From: Methanosarcina barkeri str. Wiesmoor
GTDB lineage: Archaea; Halobacteriota; Methanosarcinia; Methanosarcinales; Methanosarcinaceae
Assembly (NCBI RefSeq): GCF_000969985.1
Contig: NZ_CP009526.1
Location: forward strand, 3,534,001-3,598,000
DNA: 64,000 nt
Direction of reading: 5' to 3'
The notes under the pieces were generated by a model. That model made no database searches, was not told the DNA's origin, and saw only the letters and a list, made by a program, of their open reading frames with translations. This document shows positions 51,751 through 60,242 of this stretch, one piece after another (position 1 is the stretch's first letter; the number at the start of each line of letters is the position of its first letter). The translations under genes were made by a program, and so were the position numbers.

Positions 51751-52704
51751 TTGGCATCTCTCCATGTTAATACTTTAAACCCTGGTGATCCTTTTAGGGA
51801 CTGGCTTGTTAAAGAAGTTGTTGGGGATAGGCTACGGAATAAAAATTGCTCTGTTAATGTTTTTAAATACAATTCCTCCCATACGGTCTGCAAGTACCAA
51901 TTCAAGGGTGAACATTTTAGCGTTATGGCAAAATTTTTTGCCGAACCTACTGGCCAGTTGAAAGATTATAATCCATATAAAGGTATGATGAATGAGTACC
52001 GGAACCTTAAAAAGGCTGCGTCGGTAATAAATGTTGCCCGACCTCTTGCAATTAATAAGAATTTCAACTGCGTCCTTGTAACGGAACATATACCTGGTAA
52101 ATCTCTGGGCTGGTGTATCCGACATGAAGAAAAGCTATATGAGAGGCTTTCTGCAGTTGCGCATATGCTCCGACAGCTTCATGAAAACACAAAATCTTCC
52201 TACAATAAGGAAAATGAATTCAGAAATTATCATGAAGTTCTTGGTCAGCTGAAACTGGACAATGGCACTAGAGAGACTTTCAATAAATTACTTGGAGAGT
52301 GGTGGTATAGTTCTCTGCTCAACAGGGAATACGGCTGCATGGTTCACAGGGATGTTAATCCTTCAAATTACATATTTTGCAAAGGTAAACCCTATGCCCT
52401 TGATTTTGAAAGCTCCTGGTTCGAGGCGCATCCGATCAGAGATCTTGGAATTCTAGCTGCAGAGCTTAAAAACGAGTTCGAGCTGCATATGGGAGGAGGG
52501 GAGAAAGCTGAACCGTATATAGGGAATTTCCTATGGGAATACAGCAGCGATGAAAAAGATTTTTACTATATTACCAGAACTTTGCCTTTTTTCATGAGTA
52601 TAGGACTCCTCCGCTCAGCAAGGCTTCATCAGGGCTGCCATAGAAACTACCTCATCAAAGAGGCACATGAATGTTTAAAGGGAATTAATACAGATAAAAA
52701 ATAA
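51751..52704 (+). CDS. Kinase-fold phosphotransferase (APH/LPS-kinase-like)
   Basis: The 317-aa product has a protein-kinase-like fold. VMAKFF puts the nucleotide lysine at Lys61 and NEYRNL a helix-C Glu at 82. VLVTEHIPGKSL at 108-119 is the hinge, MVHRDVNPSNYIF at 197-209 the catalytic loop with Asp201 and Asn206, and ALDFESS at 216-222 the metal loop. The layout is closer to APH and lipopolysaccharide kinases than to Ser/Thr kinases. The start is TTG at 51751, with GGAGGG 9-14 nt upstream. The C-terminal codons are echoed downstream of the stop. The following HAD gene begins 138 nt later on the same strand and may be co-transcribed. Substrate unknown. Confidence 0.82.
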   Translation: MASLHVNTLNPGDPFRDWLVKEVVGDRLRNKNCSVNVFKYNSSHTVCKYQFKGEHFSVMAKFFAEPTGQLKDYNPYKGMMNEYRNLKKAASVINVARPLAINKNFNCVLVTEHIPGKSLGWCIRHEEKLYERLSAVAHMLRQLHENTKSSYNKENEFRNYHEVLGQLKLDNGTRETFNKLLGEWWYSSLLNREYGCMVHRDVNPSNYIFCKGKPYALDFESSWFEAHPIRDLGILAAELKNEFELHMGGGEKAEPYIGNFLWEYSSDEKDFYYITRTLPFFMSIGLLRSARLHQGCHRNYLIKEAHECLKGINTDKK

Positions 52705-52802
52705 GAAATTATCTCCAAAGAAGCATGTGAGTACTTAAAGACAATGTTAGCGCTTAAAGGCAATGTGAGCGCTTAAAGGCAATTAATTACGGATAAAACA
52801 TG
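52705..52802. repeat. Duplicated 3' end of the kinase gene plus 19-bp repeats
   Basis: Just after the stop, ATCTCCAAAGAAGCATGTGA encodes ISKEAC and continues EYLK, echoing IKEAHECLK of the kinase C-terminus. GAGCGCTTAAAGGCAATG-type units follow two to three times, then AATTAATTACGGATAAAACA echoes AATTAATACAGATAAAAAAT. It is a local duplication that has decayed. Confidence 0.6.
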
Positions 52803-52842
52803 AAGTAGAAGCTTAAATGAAAGGGATACGGGAGGAAAGAGC

Positions 52843-53592
52843 ATATCGGAGAATTACGGACCTGAAGTAAGCAAGGATGAAGTTACATTTCTTAGTCATT
52901 CTCTTGCAAAGGGAGAGGAGGCATTTGAAAGCTATCCTATAAAAGGGGTTATCTTTGACTGCTACGAGACCCTCATTGATATTCATACTGATGAACATAG
53001 TCTGGAGACATATAAAGTACTGAGCGCATGGCTTGCCTATCAGGGAGTGAAAATCGAGCCCGAAAAGCTTTGGGATACGTACATGTTTAAGGTCAGGCAG
53101 GAAATGGAGAATTCCAGGGAAGTGTATCCAGAGATCAAGGTAGAGGAAATCTTTGCAGAGATTTGCAGGGAAAATTCGATCTGGAATATTGACGAAAACA
53201 GCCTGGGAGTAGAAGCCTCAAGGGTCTTTCGGGCAGCTTCTATGCGGAAACTCCGGGCTTTTCCCCAGAGCATCAAACTGATTGAACATTGCATAAATAT
53301 TCCCAAGTGTGTAATCTCCAATGGGCAAAGAGTTTTTTCCGAACTGGAACTTAGGTTTCTTGGGCTCCACGACTATTTTGACTTTGTTATCTTCTCGTCG
53401 GATGTAGGATACAAAAAACCTGACCTCAGACTTTTTATGACTGCGCTCAAAAGGATGGGCCTTGAACTCGAACCCAAATGTGTCGTGTCAATAGGAGACT
53501 CTAACGAAAACGAGCTAGCGCCTGCAAAAAAACTGGGAATGCGCACCATGAATATTAAAGAAGCCTGGGAGCTATTCGGATTGAAAGATTGA
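52843..53592 (+). CDS. HAD-superfamily hydrolase with no canonical start codon
   Basis: The frame encodes a full HAD phosphatase-type protein of about 249 aa. Motif I is GVIFDCYETLID (nucleophile Asp39, Tyr in place of the second Asp as in haloacid-dehalogenase-type members). Motif II is CVISNGQR, motif III GYKKPDLRLF, motif IV VVSIGDSNENEL. The frame is open from 52803, yet contains no ATG, GTG or TTG before a GTG at 53047, which lies after motif I. The strong site GGGAGGAAAGAGC is followed by ATA at 52843, so I place the start there. Either ATG has mutated to ATA, or ATA is used, or the gene is being lost. Substrate unknown. Confidence 0.72.
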   Translation: MSENYGPEVSKDEVTFLSHSLAKGEEAFESYPIKGVIFDCYETLIDIHTDEHSLETYKVLSAWLAYQGVKIEPEKLWDTYMFKVRQEMENSREVYPEIKVEEIFAEICRENSIWNIDENSLGVEASRVFRAASMRKLRAFPQSIKLIEHCINIPKCVISNGQRVFSELELRFLGLHDYFDFVIFSSDVGYKKPDLRLFMTALKRMGLELEPKCVVSIGDSNENELAPAKKLGMRTMNIKEAWELFGLKD

Positions 53593-53727
53593 TTCCATAA
53601 AATATTCTGTCTTCAAAAAAGTAATATTTGGGAGAAGATTCACTCGGTGATTCTCCCAATCACTCATATTTATCGGTTCTTTTATCAGTCCTACGGCATA
53701 TTTTTTTATGTAAACTGTCAGAAATCC

Positions 53728-54600
53728 TCAGGCAATACCTTTCAACTCTTTTCTTCGAACAGCCGGATTCCACCAGATCACAGCGGAGCGGTATTTCCTG
53801 ATACACGGCCCTTCTCCTGAGTCACGGTACAATGCCTCTCGAATAATTTCTTCAATCTCAGGTGTGACCTCCTTATAGATTGAGTAGAAAACCCTGTACA
53901 TCCTGAGCATGTTCTCAGGTGATCTTATACTTGTATAATCAATAAACCTAACATAAGGGACTCTTCCACATGTGTAAAGGAGATTATAGATCAAAGGGTA
54001 TTCCGGGTACTGGGGACGAGGTGTGTTGCCCATGATTTTCTTCCAGAGTTCGGCTTCAAATGTCTGCTCTGTGCCTACTCCACCAACCACACAGCAGTGT
54101 CCCTGTGTTACCTCTTCCATCCGGCTTATCTGGGTCATAATGTCACGAAACATCCATATGACGGTTGAGGTGATAGTAAGGTCATACCGTTCCCTGAAAT
54201 CTTCAATATTCACATCCTGCCAGATTTTTGGGATAATATCATAGTTATTCACTCCGGCTTCCACAGCATTTTGAGAGATCATACGGATCATTCCTTTTGA
54301 AGGCTCAATAGCAGTTATATGATCAACCTTCTTTGCGAAGGGGATTACAAACGTTCCCGGGCCTGCACCAACTTCAAGAACTCTTGAGTGAGGAGAAACA
54401 ACTCCATGGAGAGCGAGTGTAGAGTATACTGACTCTCCGAACTCGTAATTGTTTGTCCGCCTGGATTCCGAGTAATCCACTGCCCTTTCACTCCAGTCAT
54501 CGAGCTCATAGTCCCTGAACATAATTTTAGACCGGGCATCATAGTTGTCTTCCCAGAATCTAACCCAATCTACAGGGGCTGTAAGAGAGTCGGAAGTCAT
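53728..54600 (-). CDS. Class I SAM-dependent methyltransferase, second of a pair
   Basis: The 290-aa product has motif I VLEVGAGPGTFVIPFA, post-I acidic loop ITAIEPSKGMIRMI and the next strand YDIIPKIWQDV, all typical of Rossmann methyltransferases. YDLTITSTVIWMF is motif IV. A W-rich N-terminal region (VDWVRFWEDNYDARSK, YSESRRTNNYEF) precedes the core. The ATG at 54600 overlaps the TGA of the first methyltransferase (ATGA), so translation is coupled; the ATG 15 nt upstream is less likely. It is a paralogue of that gene (shared YS, GPG, IEP and IIPK-WQ-V positions). The pair is divergent from a nickel/peptide-type ABC transporter. Substrate unknown. Confidence 0.86.
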   Translation of the reverse strand: MTSDSLTAPVDWVRFWEDNYDARSKIMFRDYELDDWSERAVDYSESRRTNNYEFGESVYSTLALHGVVSPHSRVLEVGAGPGTFVIPFAKKVDHITAIEPSKGMIRMISQNAVEAGVNNYDIIPKIWQDVNIEDFRERYDLTITSTVIWMFRDIMTQISRMEEVTQGHCCVVGGVGTEQTFEAELWKKIMGNTPRPQYPEYPLIYNLLYTCGRVPYVRFIDYTSIRSPENMLRMYRVFYSIYKEVTPEIEEIIREALYRDSGEGPCIRKYRSAVIWWNPAVRRKELKGIA

Positions 54601-55403
54601 GCTACTTTCCACCATAGTACACCCATCCTGCCGCTAACCTGATATATGCCTTCATTAGCGTGATTTTGCACGTATTCCTGAATAATCTCTCTGTCCCTGG
54701 AGTCCAGAGGTCGATGTTTTTCGACACGTTTTTCAACCGAAGTAACTGCCGAGGTAACTGACCGATTAAGTGTGTAATCGATCACATCAACGTTAGGGTA
54801 CATTCCAGAATCATTGAGAATATTGAAAACTGTGATGAACTGATCAAACTCACCCTCATTGATCCCGAAAGCTTCCGTTAGTTTGAGTGTCTCTGAAGGA
54901 GCTTCGAACCCATGAGCAAGACAACAGTACCCTCTGGATACTGCCTCCATTCGTCGGATATGCGAAAGAATGTCCGAAAATTGCCAGAGTGCATGGCAGC
55001 AGATAACCAGGTCATAGTTTTTCGAATAAGCTGTCTCATCTACTTCCTGCCAGGTCTTTGGGATTATTTCAACATTGGAAAGCCCTCTGTTCTGCGCATA
55101 TGACATCAATGCTGCTGCCATCCTTTCCGCAGGCTCGACAGCGGTCACCCTGCATACCCTCTCTGCAAATGGGATCGTTATTGCACCTGGGCCTGATGCA
55201 ATATCTAAAATATGCCAATCCTTCTGCAGTAGCCCTTCCTTTTCAAACAGGTTGAGGATATTACGGCCATGGTTACAGTCACTTGCCAGTACCATATCAG
55301 AATAATCCTCTGCCCTTTGATTCCAGTAGTTAGTGGTAGAAAGCCTATTCATCTCACCGATGCCTGAAGCCCAGGCCGTCTCCCAATCGATCTGCGTAAC
55401 CAT
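54597..55403 (-). CDS. Class I SAM-dependent methyltransferase, first of a pair
   Basis: The 268-aa product opens MVTQIDWETAWASGIGEMNR, has motif I ILDIASGPGAITIPFA, the acidic loop VTAVEPAERMAAAL and VEIIPKTWQEVDETA. YDLVICCHALWQFSDI is motif IV. The ATG at 55403 follows GAAGGAATAAT. The gene is 268 aa against 290 for its downstream partner, and their shared motifs suggest tandem duplication. The stop overlaps the start of the partner. The position opposite the ABC transporter genes (152 nt divergent spacer) suggests that it modifies the transported ligand or a metallophore, but that is inferred from context. Confidence 0.86.
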   Translation of the reverse strand: MVTQIDWETAWASGIGEMNRLSTTNYWNQRAEDYSDMVLASDCNHGRNILNLFEKEGLLQKDWHILDIASGPGAITIPFAERVCRVTAVEPAERMAAALMSYAQNRGLSNVEIIPKTWQEVDETAYSKNYDLVICCHALWQFSDILSHIRRMEAVSRGYCCLAHGFEAPSETLKLTEAFGINEGEFDQFITVFNILNDSGMYPNVDVIDYTLNRSVTSAVTSVEKRVEKHRPLDSRDREIIQEYVQNHANEGIYQVSGRMGVLWWKVA

Positions 55404-55555
55404 ATTATTCCTTCAAAATTATTAATTAACTAAATATTAGTATTAAGATATAATAACTTATTTCTTTATTATAATGAAATATATGAAAAGAAATATAAAT
55501 AGTAACAACATACACCCTGTAATTTTCATAACAAAAGATACGCAGATGTAGCAAG
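55404..55555. promoter_or_regulatory. Divergent promoter region, methyltransferases / ABC transporter
   Basis: The 152-bp spacer is very AT-rich. AAATATAAAT at 55491-55500 is a TATA candidate for the transporter. TATAATAA (55449-55456) and TTATTATA (55466-55473) form an inverted repeat with a nine-base gap and could be an operator for a shared regulator, although AT-rich sequence gives such repeats by chance. Confidence 0.4.
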
Positions 55556-56494
55556 ATGACCATGATTCTTGATGTTCAACAGTTGTGTGTACATTTTCCC
55601 GTTTCAAGCACCGTCGTCCGGGCGGTTGATGGGGTTGACATTAACATCGAACAGTCCGAGACACTTGCAGTTATAGGAGAGAGCGGTAGCGGAAAATCGG
55701 TACTGGGTCTGGCGCTACTAGGGCTGCTGCCTGCAAATTGCACTGTAAACGGAGTTATACGATATCATGGGGATGATCTTCTAACCCTTTCTGAAACTGA
55801 ACTTGAAATGATCCGTGGCAGAAAGATTGCATGGGTTCCTCAGAACCCCGCAGGAGCAATGAATCCTTCGATGACTGTGGGAAACCAGATAGGAGAACCG
55901 ATCTCTCTCCATATAGAAAAAGACAAAAATAAAATTAGAAAGAAGGTTCTTGAACTCCTTAAATTCATCAGAATAACTCCCCCTGAGGAAAGAATAAACT
56001 CCTATCCTTATTCATTCAGTGGCGGAATGCTTCAACGCTCACTTGTAGCTATGGGAATTTCAGGCCATCCGGAAGTGCTTATTGCAGACGAACCTACAAA
56101 GGGTATAGACATAATGAATAAGCAGGCTATCACCTACCTTCTTCGAGCTTTACGTGATGAAGGAATTACTCTGATTATCATCACGCACGATCTCCCATTT
56201 GCCAAAAACCTCGCGGATAGAATTGCAGTTATGTATTCCGGGAGGATAGTGGAAATAAGAGGGAGGCAGGAATTTTTTGATGGGCCACTGCATCCTTATT
56301 CCAGAGGGTTACTTCGTTCGCTCCCTGAAAACGGTCTTCACCCTATACCATCCGTAACAGGAGATTCAGAAGAAAACGATGGAGGCTGTAAATTTCGGTT
56401 TCGATGCGCATCTGCAATAGAAAAGTGCAGGGTCGAACCTCCTCTTATTCATCTTCTGGAAGGATCGGCTGTCAGGTGCTGGCTGTATGATTGA
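55556..56494 (+). CDS. ABC transporter ATP-binding protein, nickel/peptide type (NikD/DppD-like)
   Basis: The 312-aa ATPase powers a five-part importer with the next four genes. Walker A is GESGSGKS (residues 41-48), the Q-loop region is VPQNPAGAMNPSMTVG, the signature FSGGMLQR, Walker B VLIADEPTKGID, and the switch ITHDLPFAK. HPYSRGLLRSLP and the C-terminal cysteine-rich GGCKFRFRCASAIEKCRVEPP are the oligopeptide/nickel subfamily extension that often binds an Fe-S cluster. The ATG at 55556 is followed by a second ATG two codons on. The stop overlaps the frame of the next gene. Confidence 0.9.
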   Translation: MTMILDVQQLCVHFPVSSTVVRAVDGVDINIEQSETLAVIGESGSGKSVLGLALLGLLPANCTVNGVIRYHGDDLLTLSETELEMIRGRKIAWVPQNPAGAMNPSMTVGNQIGEPISLHIEKDKNKIRKKVLELLKFIRITPPEERINSYPYSFSGGMLQRSLVAMGISGHPEVLIADEPTKGIDIMNKQAITYLLRALRDEGITLIIITHDLPFAKNLADRIAVMYSGRIVEIRGRQEFFDGPLHPYSRGLLRSLPENGLHPIPSVTGDSEENDGGCKFRFRCASAIEKCRVEPPLIHLLEGSAVRCWLYD

Positions 56495-56508
56495 AGGGAG
56501 AAAGTCTC

Positions 56509-57423
56509 ATGATTGAAGGAAGAGGCCTGACCAAGATATTCGCTCCCAATTCCCCAGGAAAAAACAGGATCATCGCTGTTGACGATGTAAATATCAGGAT
56601 CGAAGCAGGAGAAACCCTTACTCTTGTAGGAGAAAGCGGATGCGGAAAGTCTACTCTCTCAAGACTGCTCCTCTTGCTTACTCCTCCAACACGGGGAGAG
56701 ATATTCTTTGAGGGTCAGGCTCTTACAAGACTGAAAGGGAAAGAACTCCGCTCTATCCGGAAAAAACTTCAGATTGTGCCTCAACAGCCTGAAAGCTCCC
56801 TGGATCCCAGATGGACGATAGCTTACTCAATCTGCGAACCTTTCCGCATACATCCTGATTCGTTACACGGAAGGCAGATGGATGAAGAGCTAAAAAGGCT
56901 TCTTAGGCTCGTTGGGCTCGAACCTGAGCAGGCAGCCAGATATCCTCACCAGCTCAGCGGTGGAGAACTGCAACGCGCAGTTATTGCTCGTGCTATCGCA
57001 CTTGAGCCTTCACTTCTCATATGTGACGAACCGACTTCAATGCTTGATGTTTCCACTCAGGCATCTATTATACACCTCCTGAAAACACTCCAGCAAGACC
57101 TCGGATGTGCCCTTCTCTTCATTACTCACGACCAAGGGCTTGCACACGCTATTGGAGACCGGACAGCTGTAATGTTTGCCGGGCAGATAGTAGAAGAGGG
57201 ACAGGGTATTCTGGATAGGCCATACCACCCATTTACTTGCAGAATCACATCTGTCTCTGATTCCGGTTCCTTACCACCATCTGAACCTCAAGGGACAAAG
57301 ATTCCAGGTTCATGCGTATATTATCAATTCTGCCCGGAAAAGACAGAAAAATGCCTTCACAGCCCTGAAATGCTGGAATATGGAGATAGATGGGTGCGTT
57401 GCCATAACTTTTCACCTGCTTAA
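56509..57423 (+). CDS. ABC transporter ATP-binding protein, nickel/peptide type (NikE/OppF-like)
   Basis: The 304-aa partner ATPase has Walker A GESGCGKS (41-48), Q-loop VPQQPESSLDPRW, signature LSGGELQR, Walker B LLICDEPTSMLD and switch ITHDQGLAH. The C-terminal extension carries the subfamily cysteines (GSCVYYQFCPEKTEKCLHSP). I chose ATG at 56509, which has AAGGGAG eight bases upstream; an in-frame TTG at 56491 lies before the end of the previous gene. It forms a heterodimeric ATPase with the preceding gene product. A 251-nt gap with direct repeats separates it from the binding-protein gene. Confidence 0.9.
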   Translation: MIEGRGLTKIFAPNSPGKNRIIAVDDVNIRIEAGETLTLVGESGCGKSTLSRLLLLLTPPTRGEIFFEGQALTRLKGKELRSIRKKLQIVPQQPESSLDPRWTIAYSICEPFRIHPDSLHGRQMDEELKRLLRLVGLEPEQAARYPHQLSGGELQRAVIARAIALEPSLLICDEPTSMLDVSTQASIIHLLKTLQQDLGCALLFITHDQGLAHAIGDRTAVMFAGQIVEEGQGILDRPYHPFTCRITSVSDSGSLPPSEPQGTKIPGSCVYYQFCPEKTEKCLHSPEMLEYGDRWVRCHNFSPA

Positions 57424-57683
57424 TTAATCGTACACTCTCACTTGATTAATCATACACTCTCACTTGATTAATTGTACACTTTCGATATATCTCCTGATAG
57501 ATTTTAGTGGTACAACCACAATCAGAGTGCTTACTCCAATAAATTATCCCGTATTGTCCCAACAAATTATCCATCCCAACAGGTTATCCAAAATTAAGAT
57601 GATTACTCCAAAACTTCCTATGTATGTAAGTTTTTGCAGAGTTTGATGTTGATACATAACAGTATCAGGTGTGATTGGTAAAT
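57424..57683. other. Spacer with 22-bp repeats before the binding-protein gene
   Basis: TTGATTAATCATACACTCTC-type units (about 22 bp) occur three times at 57421-57485. They are followed by CCAATAAATTATCCC, CCAACAAATTATCC and CCAACAGGTTATCC (57536-57592). No gene is seen. The spacer may hold an internal promoter that allows higher synthesis of the binding protein. Confidence 0.55.
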
Positions 57684-59234
57684 ATGAAACGAAAAGAGGG
57701 AATTCTTTTTATTTTGCTGGCTCTCGTTGTCTTGGGAGCAGGTTGTACGGACAAAGAACAAAAAGGAGATAATCAAACATTGTCCATCTCGGGTCAATGG
57801 AGTCCCACCTCTATTGATCCTCACATATCGGGGACTGTTCCTCAAAGGCTCGGGTACGTAGAAACTCTTGTAGGAGTTGATTATGAAGGAAAGATTATCT
57901 CAAATCTTGCAAAATCATGGGAAGTCTCCAGTGATGGAAAAAAATGGACATTCAAATTGAGAGAGGGCGTTTTATTCCATGATGGGACACCTTTCACAGC
58001 CGAAATAATGAAAAAATCTCTTGAAAGGTCCTTTATCCAGTCGGCATCAACATTCGGAAAAATTCCTGTAACGTCGATTGAGGTTCCTGATAACCTAACA
58101 TTAGTAATCAACCTCAATTCAACTTTCCCTGCACTTCCTGCTTATCTTTCCAAAGGAGAAAGTGCTGCTCTTGCCCCAGGATCTTATGATGCAAGCGGAA
58201 ACGTCACAAAGCCTATCGGCACAGGGCCTTTTATCTTTGAATCCTGGAAACCGAACGAAGAAATTGTTATCGTCAAGAATCCCGATTACTGGGGACATGT
58301 TGCTTCAGTTGATAAAGTGGTATACCGGGTAATTCCTGAAGTACTTACAAGAAAGATGCTCCTTGACAGTAAGGATATTCAAATAGCAATGATTCTTTCG
58401 CCTGATGTTGCCGATAAATATAACGAAAAGGCTGATTATACAGTCCTTGAAGAGCCGATCGCTCGTGTAAGGATGATAGCGTTCAATACGGAAAAGGAGC
58501 CCTTCAGCGATAAAAAGGTACGTCAGGCTGTTAATTACGCTATAGATCGGGAAGCAATAGTGAATTCTGTTCTTTACGGATACGGAACCACAGCATCAGG
58601 ACTTTTTCCTCCTCAGTTTTACTGGGCAAACAAGGATATTGCCCCTTATACTTACGACGTGGAGATAGCAAAAACACTCCTTGATGAAGCAGGATGGACC
58701 GACTCGGATGGTGATGGGATCCGTGATAAAAACGGCAAGCCTATGAAGATTACATTAGTTACTTATTCTGAAAGAGCAGAACTGCCGTCGATCGCTGAGG
58801 TGATCCAGCAGCAGCTTAAGAAAGTAGGCATAGAGACAGAACTTAAGGTCCTCAATACCGATGCCGCAAATACCCAGAGGAATAAAGGAGATTTTGATAT
58901 TTACCTCGCAGGAAGGGGACTATTTTTCGTACCTGATCCTGATGAGATAATGATGACAGACTATCATTCAAGTGGCACATCAATCGACGGTTGGGGAGCA
59001 TATCGCTGGCACAACGACACTGTAGATCAGCTGATTGAGCAGGCCCGAACCACTTCCGATGAAGCTGCCAGAAAAAAACTCTATGATGAAGTTCAATCAA
59101 TTGTTGTCGAAGAAGCGCCGGTTGCGTATCTTAACTACTACGTTAATATCGACGTCACAACTTCGAACATAAAAGGATATCGTCTCCATCCTACAGAGTG
59201 CTCTTTCGACCTTCAGAACGTCTCAATTTCCTGA
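57684..59234 (+). CDS. ABC transporter substrate-binding lipoprotein, nickel/peptide type (SBP_bac_5)
   Basis: The extracellular solute receptor is 516 aa from the ATG at 57684 (an in-frame TTG lies nine bases upstream). The lipobox LVVLGAGC anchors it to the membrane through Cys21. SPTSIDPHISGTVPQRLGYV, LAKSWEVSSDGKKWTFKLRE and GVLFHDGTPFTAEIMKKSLE are the classic family-5 start; PIGTGPFIFESWKPNE and RQAVNYAIDREAIVNSVL the hinge and second lobe; DGIRDKNGKPMKITLVTY the third. The family binds peptides, nickel complexes or opine-type metallophores; the ligand cannot be read from sequence. Confidence 0.9.
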   Translation: MKRKEGILFILLALVVLGAGCTDKEQKGDNQTLSISGQWSPTSIDPHISGTVPQRLGYVETLVGVDYEGKIISNLAKSWEVSSDGKKWTFKLREGVLFHDGTPFTAEIMKKSLERSFIQSASTFGKIPVTSIEVPDNLTLVINLNSTFPALPAYLSKGESAALAPGSYDASGNVTKPIGTGPFIFESWKPNEEIVIVKNPDYWGHVASVDKVVYRVIPEVLTRKMLLDSKDIQIAMILSPDVADKYNEKADYTVLEEPIARVRMIAFNTEKEPFSDKKVRQAVNYAIDREAIVNSVLYGYGTTASGLFPPQFYWANKDIAPYTYDVEIAKTLLDEAGWTDSDGDGIRDKNGKPMKITLVTYSERAELPSIAEVIQQQLKKVGIETELKVLNTDAANTQRNKGDFDIYLAGRGLFFVPDPDEIMMTDYHSSGTSIDGWGAYRWHNDTVDQLIEQARTTSDEAARKKLYDEVQSIVVEEAPVAYLNYYVNIDVTTSNIKGYRLHPTECSFDLQNVSIS

Positions 59235-59283
59235 TGTGGGTATTCTACCCACCACTTTTTCATTTAAAAGAGTTTGAGTGAGA

Positions 59284-60228
59284 ATGATACGTAGAATTAT
59301 ACTGAACCGTCTGTTTCAAATGATACAGGTTATGGTAGGGATATCTCTCATCACTTTTACAGTAATTTCCCTTTCTCCCGGAGATCCAGCTGAAATTACG
59401 CTCAGGGCTACCCTTGGTACCGAAAGTCCACCTAAAGAGGCAGTAGCCATACTTCATAAAGAGATGGGGCTTGACGACCCCTGGTATGTCAGCTATCTAA
59501 AATGGATTTCAAGGGTTGTGCATGGAGACCTGGGATATTCCTATCAGACAAAAAGGAGCACTCTTGAAGAGATCAGGCATGCTCTGCCCACGACCTTCTA
59601 TCTCGCCTCTCTTTCAATGTTATTCTCGGCTATCATAGCTATCCCTCTTGGAATTGCAGCAGCTCTGAGGCAGAACGGGCCTGTAGATCATCTCTGCAGG
59701 CTTACTTCAATAGTCTGCCTATCGAGCCCTGAATATTTTATTGCTATAGTTTTTATGCTCATCGGAGGCATCTATCTAGACATCTTTCCGGTTGCAGGAA
59801 CAGGAGGAATAGAATACTTTATCCTTCCATCCCTGACTCTCTCTATTGGTCTTACTGCAATTACAATGCGTATCATGAGGACAAGCATGATTGAAACGCT
59901 TGAGCAGGATTATATAAGGACAGCACGTGCAAAGGGGCTCAGCCGCAGAAAAATTGTTCAACGACATGCTCTAAAGAATGCACTTCTTCCTGTCATTATA
60001 TATATGGGAACCCAGTTCGGATGGATTTTCGGAGGGGCAGTTACTATTGAAACTATTTTTGCACTTCCAGGACTTGGGATGCTTCTTGTTAACTCTGTTT
60101 CTTCAATGGACATCATGGTGATGCAGGGATGTATGCTTACCTTCGCGGTGATCATAGTGCTTATTAATCTCTTTGTCGACCTAGCCCAGCTTTATCTTGA
60201 CCCATCAGTCCGGGCTCAGGGAGAATAA
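59284..60228 (+). CDS. ABC transporter permease, nickel/peptide type (NikB/DppB-like)
   Basis: The product is about 314 aa (ATG at 59284; an in-frame GTG is two codons upstream). It begins MIRRIILNRLFQMIQVMVGI with the first helix, followed by SPGDPAEI and the inserted loop typical of the DppB subfamily. Five more membrane segments follow. The EAA loop reads DYIRTARAKGLSRRKIVQRHALKNALLP, the contact site for the ATPases. GGAVTIETIFALPGLGMLLVNSV is the family C-terminal signature. It lies 49 nt behind the binding protein and 14 nt before its partner permease. Confidence 0.9.
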   Translation: MIRRIILNRLFQMIQVMVGISLITFTVISLSPGDPAEITLRATLGTESPPKEAVAILHKEMGLDDPWYVSYLKWISRVVHGDLGYSYQTKRSTLEEIRHALPTTFYLASLSMLFSAIIAIPLGIAAALRQNGPVDHLCRLTSIVCLSSPEYFIAIVFMLIGGIYLDIFPVAGTGGIEYFILPSLTLSIGLTAITMRIMRTSMIETLEQDYIRTARAKGLSRRKIVQRHALKNALLPVIIYMGTQFGWIFGGAVTIETIFALPGLGMLLVNSVSSMDIMVMQGCMLTFAVIIVLINLFVDLAQLYLDPSVRAQGE

Positions 60229-60242
60229 TAGGGAGAATATAT

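Noticed and set aside
53047-53592. HAD gene starting at GTG 53047
   Set aside because: This start would cut off motif I with the catalytic Asp, which is well preserved upstream in the same open frame.
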